Assembly (NCBI GenBank): GCA_030770545.1
Contig: CM061098.1
Location: forward strand, 10,771,001 to 10,835,000
DNA: 64,000 nt
Source: Macropodus opercularis
Lineage: Eukaryota; Chordata; Actinopteri; Anabantiformes; Osphronemidae
Reading direction: 5' to 3'
Part shown: piece by piece, positions 11,581 to 25,646 of the stretch
How positions within the stretch are numbered: the stretch's first letter is position 1
Layout: every line of letters begins with the position of its first letter
Position numbers and translations under genes: made by a program
Notes under the pieces: model-generated
The model's database searches: none
The model's input: only the letters and a program-made list of their open reading frames with translations
What the model was told of the DNA's origin: nothing

Positions 11581-14216
11581 GAACCTCAGAGGTATGTGGC
11601 AACAGCGGAACACTCTCAGGGGAGCCAAGGAGTCAGCTGCAGTCGTGGAATGGGGAGACAGAGTCAATATTGCAGCGCGAAGCTCCACGAGCTCAGCAGA
11701 AATGGAACCTAGCTCAAATTTGGATTCAGGTCCGTCAATAAAACTGCAGATCCTCCTGATGCCATTCATAGCAGCCTAGTTTGTTTGAGTCTGATCAGAC
11801 GGGTTTATCGCCATAAGAAAGAAAAAGTGCTACAGTAAAAGGAAAGTGACAGAGGGATCATCTTTTTCTCCTTTTCACTCCAACCGACCCAGCAGCAGCA
11901 GAAAACTCCAGCTCAGCATCTCAGGTGTCCTAATGGAAAGAGTTGCTCCTTGATATTTTTTACCTTTCTTAAGCTGCAACCTTTAAATTTCCGCTCCCAT
12001 GCCAAAAACTGGTGATGAAAGGAGAACATCCTGTAAATGTTCCAAGGCTAAAACCTTTTCAGACTGCTGTAATTCAGCTGAAAGCGCCAGATAAAAGAAG
12101 CTCACAATGTGTGATCCATATGCTGAAAGCCTCAGTGTACTTGTAGCAGGGTTGTAGACTCACATACATAATCAATGGCCTCTGCATGAAAGTCTTTATA
12201 AGTTAATGGAAGGTATGAGGAAATGTATCACTTTCTTGACATGTGCCTTCTCCTATTTTTGTGCTTGTTTTCAAGTCGGAGCGCTTCACTATCTCCCACT
12301 GTCATTTTGTGACGAGAACTCACCTGTGAATAATTCATGAGGAGCAGCACATACGATTACGCTGGTTAAAAAGTAATGAGGCATTGCCATAATAAAAGGT
12401 TGTCTTGCATTGTTTTACCAAGTGTCTCTCACACGCCGATGCTGTTGCCGGCCCAGAGTTCACATGAAAGCGCACTGTTGCCTCTGACAGAGCGCAGCAT
12501 TAAGAGAGAGAAAACAAGAAAACAAACCCATGGCCTGTGGAGCAGGTGGTTAAAAAAACAGGCGCCACAGAAGCCCCCTTGCACCCCCCCCCCAAGCACA
12601 GCGGCGTGATCTAGCTCGGGCTATGAGCTGTCACTGGAGGCTTTTCATGTCTGAGCTTGGGAAAGATCAGTAGACTCCCCGTCTGAGCTCGGAGCCCTTT
12701 GATAATCGATGGAGCTTACAGTGGTGCTTTGTAACGACAGCGACCGTTCACGGCCCAATCAAACCGCGCCGCCGTCCTCTCTTGTTTGTTCCCAGGATTG
12801 TGCAGGCTATTTCCTGTTTGACTAAAACGAGGCCTTGTGTTTTATGAGCATGTCAGCGTTGACAGTCAGGAGATACGTCGGCTTCACAAAGCTCCTCCTT
12901 TTTGAGCTTCACTACAATATCTGTTTTCAGCTCAGCCTGGCATTGTTGTCCTCGTAGCTAGAACTGATGTACGAGACTGACACAGTTTTTTACATAAGAC
13001 GTACTTACACTGTGGCACACTTTGACTTTGGTAGCAATGAACCAACATGGCAATAGTCATTAGGCATCATCTGTCAGATACTTTAGCATTAGAAGCGATC
13101 AAGTGCGGAGAAAAAGTAAGGTAACGTAATGATCCACCTTAAGGTCACACAACCACAAGCCACACAGTAGCCGCTTGGCTAAACTTAAATGCCACATGTC
13201 AATTATGCTTTATTCTGCCAGTAGAAACAAAATATAATTTACAGTAACTGCAGTTTATCAGAGTCGCAGCCACTGACTGCATTACAATTTCTTACCAGCA
13301 AAAATTTTTAATATGTCCAAAACCTGGAGAGGAACCAAAATACTACTTTTTACAGTAGTGTGATAGTAATGGAAGATCACAGACAGTAATATCAGTTTCA
13401 CCTCTATGTCAGTTAAGCAGCACAAGTAACTTACGGACAGTAGTATGAGTCAGACAGTCATCCAGGTGAAGCGGAGCCATGGCATCTGGACTTGTCTACA
13501 AGAAAGCAGTCAGCATAGTGTGAGCTTATATTTGGTTTGGGTATATACATTATATGTATTATTATATGATTAATTTAAAATTAAATATATCAATCAGTAT
13601 TTTTGATTGACTGTTGTTGTTGTACATCAATTATCATTAGGTCATGAGTCACAAGCTGTGCAAGAAAAGTAAACGTAAAACCGCAGATTTCAAAAACATC
13701 TTGAAAGTGGCCTCTATCACAATTTCCCGTGTCCCCTGCCTACATGCTAATTCTGTCAGCACACACATTATTCAATGACTGCGGCCTAATTAAACATTCA
13801 ACATGCACAGGTGGTGCTTTTGACCTCTGAGTGCAGTGCGTTGTGCTTCCTCTACAGTATTTGAAAATGAGAAACATCTGTGTGAACATACTGTACAGTA
13901 TTTGGGAGCAGCTACTGCGAGTTTGTGTATAGGCCAGAGAAAGGTTTCAGTGTTGACGGCGCAATCATATTGATATGTTTATGTTTTTTTGTGTATGCGT
14001 TTCATGGCATGTAATCACAGCATGAATCACACCACGACAGATGAAAAGAACCTGTTCATTTGCAGTCTAGCTCAGTTAGATGGACCTATTTAATAAACCA
14101 TCATGCTGGCGACACGGTGACATTTCCGCTGCTTGTACAGCCTGCATCACGCACATTAATTGTGACTGTGTGTATTGCTGGACAAACAGTACAAATGACA
14201 TGTGGAGGAAACAGAC

Positions 14217-14239
14217 AGAGAGAGAGAGAGAGAGAGAGA
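14217..14239 (+). repeat. (AG)n microsatellite
   Basis: About 11 AG units following ACAGAC. Confidence 0.93.
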
Positions 14240-15941
14240 AAGAGCCCAAACTAATGGATGAAAAAGTGGAGAGCAGATTGATTGAATAGAAGAGAAATAA
14301 AGGGCTCACGTAGTGGAGGCACACAGCGTTCACCGAGAGCTCAAAGTCCCCAAGGTTGTTTTGATATTTCTCAGCCACTTCCTTCAGTCCAGCGGTGTCT
14401 GCGTGGTAGAATAGATACACATGTCTCTCTGTGTGTCTGCATCTTTGTGTGTGTCTTATGTGAAGTACAATTGTGTGTTTTTGATCATATGCTGTTCAAT
14501 GTTCCACGTCCTGTCTCACCGTAAACTCTGTCACCAGACAACCATGAGCATAAATGACTCCATAAAAACGGTGAAAGTCGAATTTATATTTTCTTGGATA
14601 AGTCCTTAAATCCGTTCTCCCTTCTATCTGTTTTAAAATCGTCCCCTTCTTTTATCGCCATCCATCACTTTCTCCATCTCTCTCCCTGTCAGCCTCAGCC
14701 TTGACTCTCCTCGTTTAATGTCTGCTGTGGGCCAGCCAGATCAATAGACAAAGACAAACATGCACAGGCATAAATGCACACGCACACACGCGATATAGGC
14801 AGGGAAGCCAGCAAACAACACACACATTAAAGTGAAAGCGCTCTACGCCCTTCAGTGAGTTCATGTACACAGCTATCGCAGTTCTTTAATACAATTAAGA
14901 CCTGATTTGGGTCAGACATCCAGAAACGTGCAGAGGTAAACAGCAGAAGGAGGAGAAGGTGAAGGAGAAAGCATCCATCTAACCAAGCACCTGCACCCAC
15001 TGACTACACTCACAGAGACGGCATCGGCCACAGAGCCCAGCGTACGATTACCATTCAGTGAATATGCATGAGCAGAGTGGAGCTGAGGTGAAATGACTTG
15101 TGTCACGTCTGTGGGGCCACAAGTGGCTGACGGCCTCATCGCACACAGCCCCGAGCAACCAGCGTGCAAACCGCACTTGTGTGCTTGCGTAAAAAACCTG
15201 ATTAGGACTTTTTAGCTTTTCAGATTTTCTCTGCGCCTCGCTCGGCAGCGGATGCACTCAGTCACTGCTGCTCAATCCTGGCCTCTGGACGATTAGGCAC
15301 CATCTCACTCCAAGCATGACCGATTCTTCTGCTGTCCTCTCACAAGCTTGTCTCTCCCCGGCGAGGTCAGGGGACAGATGAGCCGAGGACTTCATTCCTT
15401 ACGCTTCTGTCGTTTAAATCAGGTCAGATGAGTGTCATCCTCCCCTCCCCTTTAAGAGCATGGTAATCTGATTCTTTCTACTCATGCCTCTATCTGTTCT
15501 GTTCTCTTCTGCCTCGAACTCTCTCAGTTTATCCCCCCAACTCTGTCTCTCTGTCTTCTTCACGGTTGTGTTATGATTAAATTATGCCCCGTGGAGTGAC
15601 TCTATAGGCCTCTGAATGGCTGCTGTGGTAGCTGAAGACCTACATCTCAGCTCTCTCTGCCCTTGCGCTATATGCTCACCGTATCCACTCCAGCTCCGCT
15701 CCGTCACCTCAGATCACGGTCGAAGACAGAAGAGAGGAACAAAAGGAAAAAAACAAACACTGACCTCATGGCAATGAATCACAATGAAAACGCTAAGTTA
15801 TAAAACATTACATAACATGTTCCAAATTGCACTGATCTCTGTGTTCATGTACTTTGCGATTAATACAAAGCACGACACAAGGATCATTGCATGTATTACT
15901 TGTATTACTCCACAGATACACACAGCAATAAAGTCAGGTTA

Positions 15942-15962
15942 GTGTGTGTGTGTGTGTGTGTG
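15942..15962 (+). repeat. (GT)n microsatellite
   Basis: About ten GT units, followed by an imperfect GTTTGTGTG extension. Confidence 0.93.
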
Positions 15963-18894
15963 TTTGTGTGAGGAGCAACCAGTCTGGTCAGAAGTGTATT
16001 GTCTTAATTAGGCCTGACAGCCTCCTCAAAGAACATGAATAAAAAGCGTGGAGCCCCAGACAGAGTTGTGCATAATGGCCAAGTGAGAGAGACTCACACT
16101 TCTGTGCACATGTACAGTAACTAATGCACATTATGGGATGCTGATAGTGCAGAAGGTGTGTGTAAACATGTGTGTACAGAAAAAAAACTATAGCAGTGAA
16201 TCAGCATCTTTCTATTGTAAAGAGCTGAGAATGTTTAAACATGAGAACGGAAAATCCATTGTTGGCTTCTTCATCGATTCGTCCACTTTATAAGACATGA
16301 TCTGAAAGCAACTCACTAGTTGCTCCTTTGTGCTCGGCTCGTTTATCTTTTTTTTAGAGCTTTTGGTTTTCGACTTTCTTCACACTTTACCAGGTTGACC
16401 ACAGGGTCCTTGTGTGATTTACCTTTACTATGCTCGCCTCACTAGCGTGGCTCTCAGAATAGTCATATGCTCGTTTCCAAGGCAACTAACCGAGACCTGT
16501 GTCCCAGCGATGTTTGACAGACGTTGGATGGAGGAACATGAAACAGTGGCTAGTCTCACAAAATGGCCAAACCTTCTATTAGACTGAAGCTACTAAATTT
16601 GCATACCAGTTTGTAAAAGTGATACTAAAGCACAAAGCTGTCTATTGCTTAACAGCTTTGTCTAGTGGAAGATTTCCCCTCGACAAATGGATGAAAAACT
16701 AGATTTTTCAGGAGAGGCTGCAGCCCCTCTGGACAAAGAACAGACTTAATTTTCTTTTCCCCTGGGTCACTACACCAAATAAGCCCCATTAATGTAAAGA
16801 GAGAAATTAGAGGCTTACAAGAAGTGAAAAAGAAAACTCAGTGGACCAGCACTGCTATCAGTCGTCTAATTAATCTGTTGGCTTGGTGATGTTTAGGGAG
16901 AGGAGGGAGGGACAAGGAGCTGCAGCGACAACAAGAGACAAGAGAACAATAGAAATCTCAGTCTCACACGTTGTCACTGGGGTGTTGGATAATCCTGTTA
17001 TTTCGAGCAACAGAAAGGGACAATTAATAGCAGGGTACTCAGTGTAAAGCGCCTCAAGGGTCACAGATTTGGAGTTATTTTGTGTCCAGTCCCACAAGGG
17101 TGAAACTGCAGCGTAGAAACAAGATTATGATAAAACAAAGGGAAGTTTGTCTTTGTATCGCAGCCTCTCAGACACAGATACGGGGCCACGGGCCGGTGTC
17201 TGTCACCCCTCACAGCAGTGCTCTTGCTCTCCAACAGGAGGTGCTGTTTCATGTCCTCTCCACAGGCTCACTGGTGTGATGGGACCTTTCTATGACGTAG
17301 AGGGAGCTGTGGAGCTGGTGGCCTCTTGCCAAGTGACCCTCCCAAACACATCCCAGCATCCCAGCTGAACGTGAGTCATGGCTAAATTCCGGCTCCTTTC
17401 CGCTACTCATCACTTTAAATTGGACATTATACTGTATAGGGAGAATAGTGGTGTAAATGAGCTACTGTGGTGCCACTGCAGGTGTGGGGTCTGGCATGGG
17501 GTCTAATGAGGACACCTCTTTTTAGTTTTCCTAAAATGGCTTCAGCCAGAAAACGGTCGAATTCAGTTTTGATTGGATGCGTCAGTATTTAGAACAAAAA
17601 TAAAACCAAAGCTAAAGCATCAGAAACACGCAGCATTTAAAGGTTCACGCCACGTGAATTTAACCTACATTTATTCCAGTGCTGTTTCTCAGTTGTAAGA
17701 TCATAATAATAGAAATATCTTGAAGGAGGACCTGTCAGACCGGTTGTCTTGAAGCGTGCGAGCACTGACATAAGACTGCCAGCGGCTTACTTGTCCTACT
17801 GTAGTCGAACAACGGCTGATATCCAATCAGATTTAAATCAGGCTGGATGTTTTCATTAAGATCAGTCCATACGTCTGGTCCGGCCACGGTACAGTGAGAT
17901 AAGACCTTTGATGCAGACCCGGGGTCAGATTCCACTTGCTTTCATCAAACCAAGAACAGTCGTCTGATCAGCGCACACACATTGACAGCTTTCAAACAGA
18001 ACCTTTGTTTCATGGTCTTAATAATTTGAATGCCAAATGATATTTACTTTGACTAAACATGAGGAACCCCTGCAGAGAGAGATGGCTAAAACAGTAAACA
18101 GTGCCAAAGAATCTCCGTTCCACGATAAGGAGCACACAGGTGGCTACGCTATTCTTGCTTTTGGTTTTTTTCATCGGATTAAAAAGCAGAGCGATGCTGC
18201 GTCGCCACCTGTCCATCAATAAATGAAAATAGAAGAGATCAAATTTGGAGTAATGAGAAGGAAGCTGCTGTAAAAAGGTGGTGTGTTCTCAAATTCAGAT
18301 CCTGTTCAGTAGATTAGGAAGTCAGAGTCCTTCAGTTTTCTTAGAGTAACCCTGCGTTTCACTGTGATGAAGTCTTAAAGATCTAAGGAGCATCAAGAGA
18401 CATATCTAAGCAAAGTGCCTTCAGTTTTTATTCATGTTCCTTCCCATTTCTTTTTCAAGTGATCTGCAGCCTCAGAGCGAGGAAGGTGAGGGAGGGAGAC
18501 AGAAAGAGAGGGAGAGGGAAAAAGGAGAAGTGTTTTTCAATAGAAATGAGGCGAGTCGAAGTGGGTTCTTCAGTCGGGCTGAAGCTGTCACTGCTCGGTT
18601 CAAAACATTCTGGCATGCAAAACAGCCAAAAGCCCCCCAAACCTGTTTTATGACTTCACTTTGAACATCAGGCAAATTCATTCACAAGCAGGTCGGGCGC
18701 TTTCAAACTTTCAGATTTAATTTAAATTAAAAAAACAGGGTTCCTTAGGTGTTTGGTGTCAAACTGAAATTGATTTTTCTCGTTAGGCTAAAAACTTTGT
18801 TTGGGCCTTTGTTATTCCCTGTCAATGAACATCATTGTCTTTGCTTATTGGCAAGCAACTAGGAATAAATTTGCCATAACCACAAGCATGTACA

Positions 18895-18940
18895 CACTCA
18901 CACACACACTCACGCACACACACACACACACACACACACA
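18895..18940 (+). repeat. (CA)n microsatellite, imperfect
   Basis: A pure CA run at 18915-18940 is preceded by CA units broken by ACTCACACACACACTCACG-type interruptions. Confidence 0.93.
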
Positions 18941-19492
18941 TGGTTCTCATATTCTAGAGGACAGCTGCAGGGGTGTGGAAGCCTTGGGAAAATGCATCAT
19001 GGAATCAGGCCAATCAACTTCCTGTGCAGCCAGCACCTGTTTGTTCCTATCTGCTGCTGACAATTTCACAATATGAAGGGATTATGAAAACAAATAGGAA
19101 TTAATACTCACAGTGGATGCTATCGACTGCTGTCACACACATGCCTCGCGTTCAGCCAAGTTCTCCACGTATGTTGTTTTTTTTTTTTTGCTTGCATGTT
19201 TGTCACTGAGGTTTATTCAACAGAGATTATGCAAATGTGTGTATATTACACACCCTGCCCTAATTCACTAAACCCTTTTATAATTAAGACACACATCCGC
19301 CACAGAGAAACCTACACACACATCACTGTAATGAAATGTTACCTTGAAATATTCCCTCGACCAAAAAAGAGATGAAGAGATGCTGAGATGATGACAGTTA
19401 ATACGCCTTGATGTTTTTGTCACTTAGACAACAGGAAGGCTGAGCGCGTGTTTGTGTGTCAGTAGTGTGTGCCATGAGAGAATAGCTGTGCA

Positions 19493-19496
<4 letters not shown>

Positions 19497-19530
<34 letters not shown>

Positions 19531-19588
19531 CTGCGAGCTGAGGGGGCGTGGGGTGGGGGGGGGGGGTGGGGGGGGGGGGGGGGGGGGG
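19497..19588 (+). repeat. (TG)n followed by interrupted G tract
   Basis: About 16 TG units (to 19528), then after a short spacer a G-rich block (19542-19588) with runs of 5, 12 and 21 G split by single T or CGT. TG runs can form Z-DNA and the G block fits a G-quadruplex. Length calls may be unreliable. Confidence 0.9.
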
Positions 19589-22500
19589 AGACGATTTTCT
19601 CTGAAGCGGCCCAGGCAGGCATCAGCACTCAATCATCCCAGATCTGCCAGACGACACCAGCAGAGAAAACACATTACCCGTGTTGTGTCGCCTCGTCGTC
19701 TTCTGTTGTCTTCTCTTTATTATATTTAGGGCTGCCTTGCCTCGGGGTCAGGTGACAATCTGCATTCGCTTTCTACAAGTTTTCAGAAAACTGTCTGGAG
19801 TTTTTTTTTTCTTTATTTTTTTTTTTGTATTATATATCTCACCGTTTTTTTTCTATCTCTGTTAAAGGGGAGCTGTTGATGGTTTTTAATCCCTACATGA
19901 GTCCCTTTGCAGATGACTCTGCTGGCATGGTGTCAGAGAGAAACTAACAGAGAGCAGCGCTACGCATTAGACAAAAGATGAATACCCTCAGAAGGGAGGG
20001 AGGGAGGAAATGGAGAGAGGAGGCAAAGAGCCCATTTGAAGTGCTTGTCTAAGTTTTAGTAAAATATGAGTTCTTTGTAACGGCATATAAATATATAAAT
20101 GAAACACTTAAAGACATTATCAGGCACTTTCATTCCCCTGCCTTTTGTGTGCCGGCTGAGGTGGGAAACAGAAGGGAAGTAAACACATCTGCATATCTGA
20201 GTCATTGGTTCCAAGGGAGCTGTTATGGGCTGTCTTAGCAAATCTCTTCTCTGTGTGGCTTACAGCCCACCAACAACAGAACCAACCCCCCTACGCTGCT
20301 GATGCCAGGTCAGATATTTCAACAGCGCTTTAACTGATGTGGTTAGATTTGAGGGTGGTACATCTGATCTCAGGTCTCCTGATTTCTATGGCTGCGCACT
20401 CTTTTAGCGACTCCTTCCTTGTGGTTCAAACACAGGTGCCCGCAGTCTGCAGCAGAGGAAAGTGGCGAACGTGTCGCTGCCGTTTAGTGTCCACTTGATG
20501 GTAAGTTGGCACAGTCGGTGTAACAGGGTGGGCCAAGACCGGTCAGGCCCTCTGTCGCCACGGCAGCCATCACCTGGACAACCAAGCGTGCCAACCCTGT
20601 GGCCAGAGGGATCAGAGTAAAAGCATCACCTGGCAACAAGTAAGAAGCTGATGACTGGTATGGCCCGCACACACAGTTTACCCTCAGTCAGTCAGGACTG
20701 TATGCTCATTCTCAGCTGTGCGAAAGCTAATACAACTCCTGCTACAGAACACATCACCCTTACTCTAAGCTTCCAGGTGTTATTCTACGCAATGGTCACC
20801 TTGACCCTATAATAAAAATATATATATCTGTACAGTTATGGTAGACAAATCAAAACGACAAAAACAACAAAAGACACAAAAACAATATCACCTCACTAAA
20901 AGAAGACATTAAATGATGGTCTACATCATAATCGAAAGCACTAATGACGACAAAGGGATACAAAAGCTCCTTCAGGTTGATTTCCTGGTAAATTTCTCTA
21001 TTGTTTGCAGCAGGATGTCAAAGCAGAGGAAAGTGGCCTGTGCTGTATGCTGCCACCTATTAAACACTTTGTGCTGCTTTGTGGGAGTTTCAATCGCTCT
21101 GCCTGGTTTTCTTGTAACCTTGAGATGCTTTCCCTTATCTGCTACTGTCGTTCACCTTCTGTGTGTTTTTTTCTCTCTTCCATTTGGTCATTGTGAAGAC
21201 TCCATAGCTGTCACCCACAGGACCAGGCTCATAGAACAGGAATAATGACCAACTATTCTGCTCTGTCGCAGCAAACCAAACAAGGTTTACAAAGAAGAAG
21301 GACTCCAGGGGTCAAGGCTGAGCGCTGGCTTTCTCTCTCCTCGTCTCCCTTAAGCCTGCATACACACGCATTTGCACACACTTCTTTATGACTTTCACTT
21401 TACGTATGTCCCCAGTGTCTGGGGGTCACTATGGAAACCCTGTCTTCTGTAGAAAATGGCTTGGATGCTGTGATGAGGGCTTGACCAAAGTTTATTGATC
21501 CACGAGATTTGGTGCCTCTTTCACAGAAAAATCTCGTTGAGACACGTGATCGATACAAAGAAATCCCTGGAAACAAACTTGATTAATTTATGTTATACGT
21601 GTGAGATAGTCACGGTTTATGGACTGTTTACGTGTTTTTTTTCCTGGCCTGCTTGTTGCAGTAGCTTATTCTTAGTGTATCTGGTGATGCTTTCGTATGC
21701 TGGCTGTAGGTCTACGCTATATATGTGTGTGTTCCATGGGTACTTCCTGTGGTTATGTCTTTGCAGCAGAGATGATTCATGAGTTTCAGTGTTGCTTTAG
21801 AGAGAGAAAATTCACACTATAAATTTGTCTCTTTCCAACACTTGTGTCACACTCACAGATATGCACACATATACACTCTAGCACTGTTATGATACAGTGT
21901 TCCACCTCCCACACAAACAAAAATGAGTGCATCTTCATTTATGAGTTTTTTTGGGGGGTAACTGACATAAATGAACCAAAAATATCACTTTGCCTATTCT
22001 CTGACGAGCAGGTTATAAATATCATAATCACATAACAATATAAAACATTTTCTCTGTGTTGTCTTGTAGATTCGTGCCAATAAATAAGCAGTTTATGTAA
22101 CAGATTACTTTCAGAAATCTGTCTCTTAATTTGACACTGCACTTAGCAGGATGCGCTGCGGCACATTTTTGTCTGTATTACAAAGGATAAAGTCCTTTTT
22201 TGTGTGTGTGTGCAGTGCGCAGCCTGCTTAGCGGAGGTCACAGCAAACAATAGCCCACGGGAAGAGAGAGCAGCTACAAAGGCACGAAAGCTCAACAATA
22301 TGAGGGGGATAGAAAAAAAGCCTTTGTATGTACTGTATGTGTGTAAACATGTTGACATTTATTTAGATGTAGGGCTTTTTGTACAACAAAGCTAAATAAT
22401 TACTCCAGATATTTAAAGGAACAACAGCATATTCAGCCTGTTGGTCATCTTATCGCCACTACACCTCACGTTATCTCTAAGGGGAAAGTCCGCACACAGG

Positions 22501-25500
22501 AAACTTTACAGTTCAGTTACAGTATCCACTTACAGTTCAGTCAATAATTTTCCTTTTTCAGATGAAGCCACAACTTCCTCATAGCTGACTTTCCACGCCT
22601 CTCTCATGCTCTCTTCTTTTTTCCGAGTGTTTCGTCACTGGGTTGTGGTTTTCTCACTACTCACAATGCACAGGAAATGTGTTGTGGCAAAACAGGTCCC
22701 TGTCACAGTTTCCACTCTTCAGGAGGACCACAAGGCTAAATTTAACACCAATAACAAGATCACAGGTGCCCAAAATATTCAACTCCACATGCATAGAGGT
22801 TTCATTTAACTACCCCGAGCTATTTATACTTAACCATGTTAATATACTTATGTCTGGGCTGAGGTTACGTTTACTGTGTGACGCAGGGTGCCACAAAGGA
22901 AACAGCACAAGCCAATTAGCCAGTTAGAGGCTAGAGAGGAGTTAAGACAGTCAGCGGACTGCCCACGATGCTCACACTAGTTTAAATATCCCGACTGGCT
23001 CCAGCATGTGTGACACCTGACAGCGTAGTGTAGATGCAGATGTCATGTGTGTCATCAGTGTAATAGATCATTTTTTAGGAGGGATCAACTATAAATACTG
23101 TCATTTCTTTGTATAACGCCAAGTACTTTATATTAACAGACATCATATCTAAGTCCAGGACAGTCAAATTTCAGGAAGTGAAACGTCTGTCGCTTCAAAA
23201 CCTTAAATCTGGTGTCACATGTCAATTTAAAACAGAACATCGTAGACTATTTTAAATTTATGTGGTTCATGTGGGTCTTACTACAGAAAAGGGAACTGGG
23301 GTTAATAGCGTTAAGGAAATCATAGAGACCATAGATGGAAAATGCTAAATCGTAATGGAAAGTGTGGAAAAAAACATAAAAACTATCCAAAACAATACAG
23401 GAAGGAAATGAGCGTAAGAAACGACGGCTCAGTCACGCTGAGAGGGACTGGAGGGAAGCTGCATAACGCCTCTGGATTGTGTCCTTATGTGTACAGCGCC
23501 GGCAGTATCATAATCAGCCCCTTTATCGAAAGCAGCTCCTCTCTGCTCTCTGTCTTTGTGTCGAGGGTATAGTGAGAGCTTTCCTTAACCCAGCTCTGGG
23601 ACAGTGCGCGCCCAGTATCAGTGCAGCTGAGAAGGGGGTTGCAGTGGACTTGGACCACAGCCAGGGCCAGAGTGGGTTTTACTACAGCTACGCGTTGCTC
23701 TGTTAGGTCAGTCTGGCTGGAAGCAAACGCCGGTAGTGAGACATTTACCCTTCGCAATCCCATGTCTGTGTCCACGTACAGCAGTCATCGTGTGTCTCAC
23801 GCCACCCTGCAGTTTGCCGCTGTAGGTCTGTACAGTGTAGGGTGATGTAAGTTGGATGTCGTGGGGCTTTAGAAAAAGCAGATTAGCACTATTGCCACTA
23901 GTAAAACACGAGCCAAAGGGCCTGCTATAAATAGGCAGACTTACTCCACCCCGTTACTCAGGGCTCGGCAGGAGATCAGGCTCGGAAGTGCAACTTTAAG
24001 GCCAGGGTCAGTGTGTTACTATGGTGACACGGCTAATGCGGTGTGTGTCTGTGTGTGTGTGAGGATGTGTGTGTGTCCTCTTCCTGGCTCTCTGGGCCCT
24101 GTGTCTCTCCAGCAGTCAGTCCCCAGCCTCCACACAGAGAGTGAGAGCATGTTGGGTAACAGCAGTCTGGAGTTCCCCTGGACTCGCTCCAGACCTCCTC
24201 TCCCTTCCCTGCTGCCTCTCTCCCACAGTCCCCCTCCTTCACCCCCTCACCCCCCCACTGGCTCATTCACTTAGAAGGGATATGGGTTTGAACATGTGTG
24301 TGAGTGGACATGCTCGGATGTTCCCAACACCCTATTCAGTCCCACTACAAGTTTATTTGCTCAGTTCACAGCAGGTTGTCCCTTTGACGTTTTTAGTGTT
24401 TTCAACGTCACCCTTCCTCTAAACACTGCTCCCACCCCATCTTTCTATTAAACCCTGTGGGCTCCGTGCTCCTATTAAACAATTATGTAGAACTGATCTA
24501 GAGTCAGCTTCTGCTGTCTCAGCATACCAGCACATCTGTTCTCACTCATTTTGTCTAGTTCCCCCCATTTGAGAAGCAGAAACAGCTTTCAAAACCTTGA
24601 AGGTCAATTTAAGTCTATTTTTGGGTCTGGCCGAGCCATGTCAGAGTATCATCATCATCGTGGCAACAGTTTGGGGACTGTGTGATGAAACATTTCAGGT
24701 TACAATCAGTGTCTCCTGGGGGGATCGTCAGGTGGGCAGAAAGTTTCAGAAATGTCTTTACAAACATTGACTGTAAATTACATGATTCAAGTACTGGGAA
24801 GGAAATTACTTTTTAGAAATGATTCAAAAGTTCAGTTACTCACGTCTGAACACAAGTGTGGAGTCTGATCCAAGTCTGGTTATTTATAGCTGTATCTAAC
24901 CGTAAAAAGCCGAGGAGAAGCATAAATCGTCAAAGCGCCACATCCCAAAAGTCAAAACTCAGATGATGACAAGCAGAAAACGTAGGTGTTAAAACGTGCA
25001 GGATGTCAACAAGGCAGCACAATTACGACGGCGGCTTGTTTTAGCATGTTTACCTGCACCCACTCTATTCAGCGTTTAGCCTCGGTGCCAGAGGAACAAG
25101 CTGCCACATGCTTTTGCCACAAAAGCACACAACAGTAACTCACCCTGCATTGCACCCGGCGCTGACAAAGCACAGCGTCACAGTTTCCGAAACCTCTCCT
25201 TCCACTTTTGCATCACCTTGCATGCAGTAAAACAGAAATGTCAGTGTACTCATGTGAACTGACAGATCAGAGACGCAGATGTTCAGAACCTCGTGGAGCT
25301 TTACAGGTTGAATACTGTGCCGTACATTCAACCGTACGAAGGAAAGTGCTACAAAGATACATTTCCTCCTTTATTTAATTTTTAGCCTTTTAGATTTAGT
25401 TCAAATCAGGGAAGAAAACTTATCCATATTTAAAAAGCATAAAACACAGTGGCTTGATGTTATCATGAGGATCAAAAACTTGAATGCAAAGATCCATACG

Positions 25501-25566
25501 CACATGGCAAGAAACAAGAAGCAAAGACCTAACCGAGCAAATGTGTCGAACTTGTCTAGCAACTGC

Positions 25567-25646
25567 TGACGTCAGCTGAGTTTAGCCCAAGAATATTTAA
25601 GGTGTGTATAAGCGTGAGGTCTCCGAAAACACGTGTTGATTCAACA
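25567..25646. promoter_or_regulatory. Candidate enhancer: perfect CRE, E-box and short palindrome
   Basis: A full palindromic CRE, TGACGTCA, at 25567-25574 is followed by an E-box CACGTG at 25630-25635 and the near-palindrome TGTTGATTCAACA at 25634-25646. It lies about 8 kb upstream of egr1, a CREB-responsive gene, so a distal activity element is possible. Confidence 0.35.

Larger units (their letters stand above)
5501..14000. other. Intergenic, no supported gene; several regulatory-looking blocks
   Basis: Richest part of the left flank in candidate enhancers (6015-6100, 7590-7915, 11495-11580) and X-box words. A 14-base direct repeat of GCCAGCTGAGCGGC-type words occurs at about 7970-7998, within a GC-rich patch to 8110. 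The rest is unremarkable. Confidence 0.65.

Noticed and set aside
16473..16486. GTTTCCAAGGCAAC as an RFX X-box
   Set aside because: One base departs from the required purine position; kept out of the perfect-match count.
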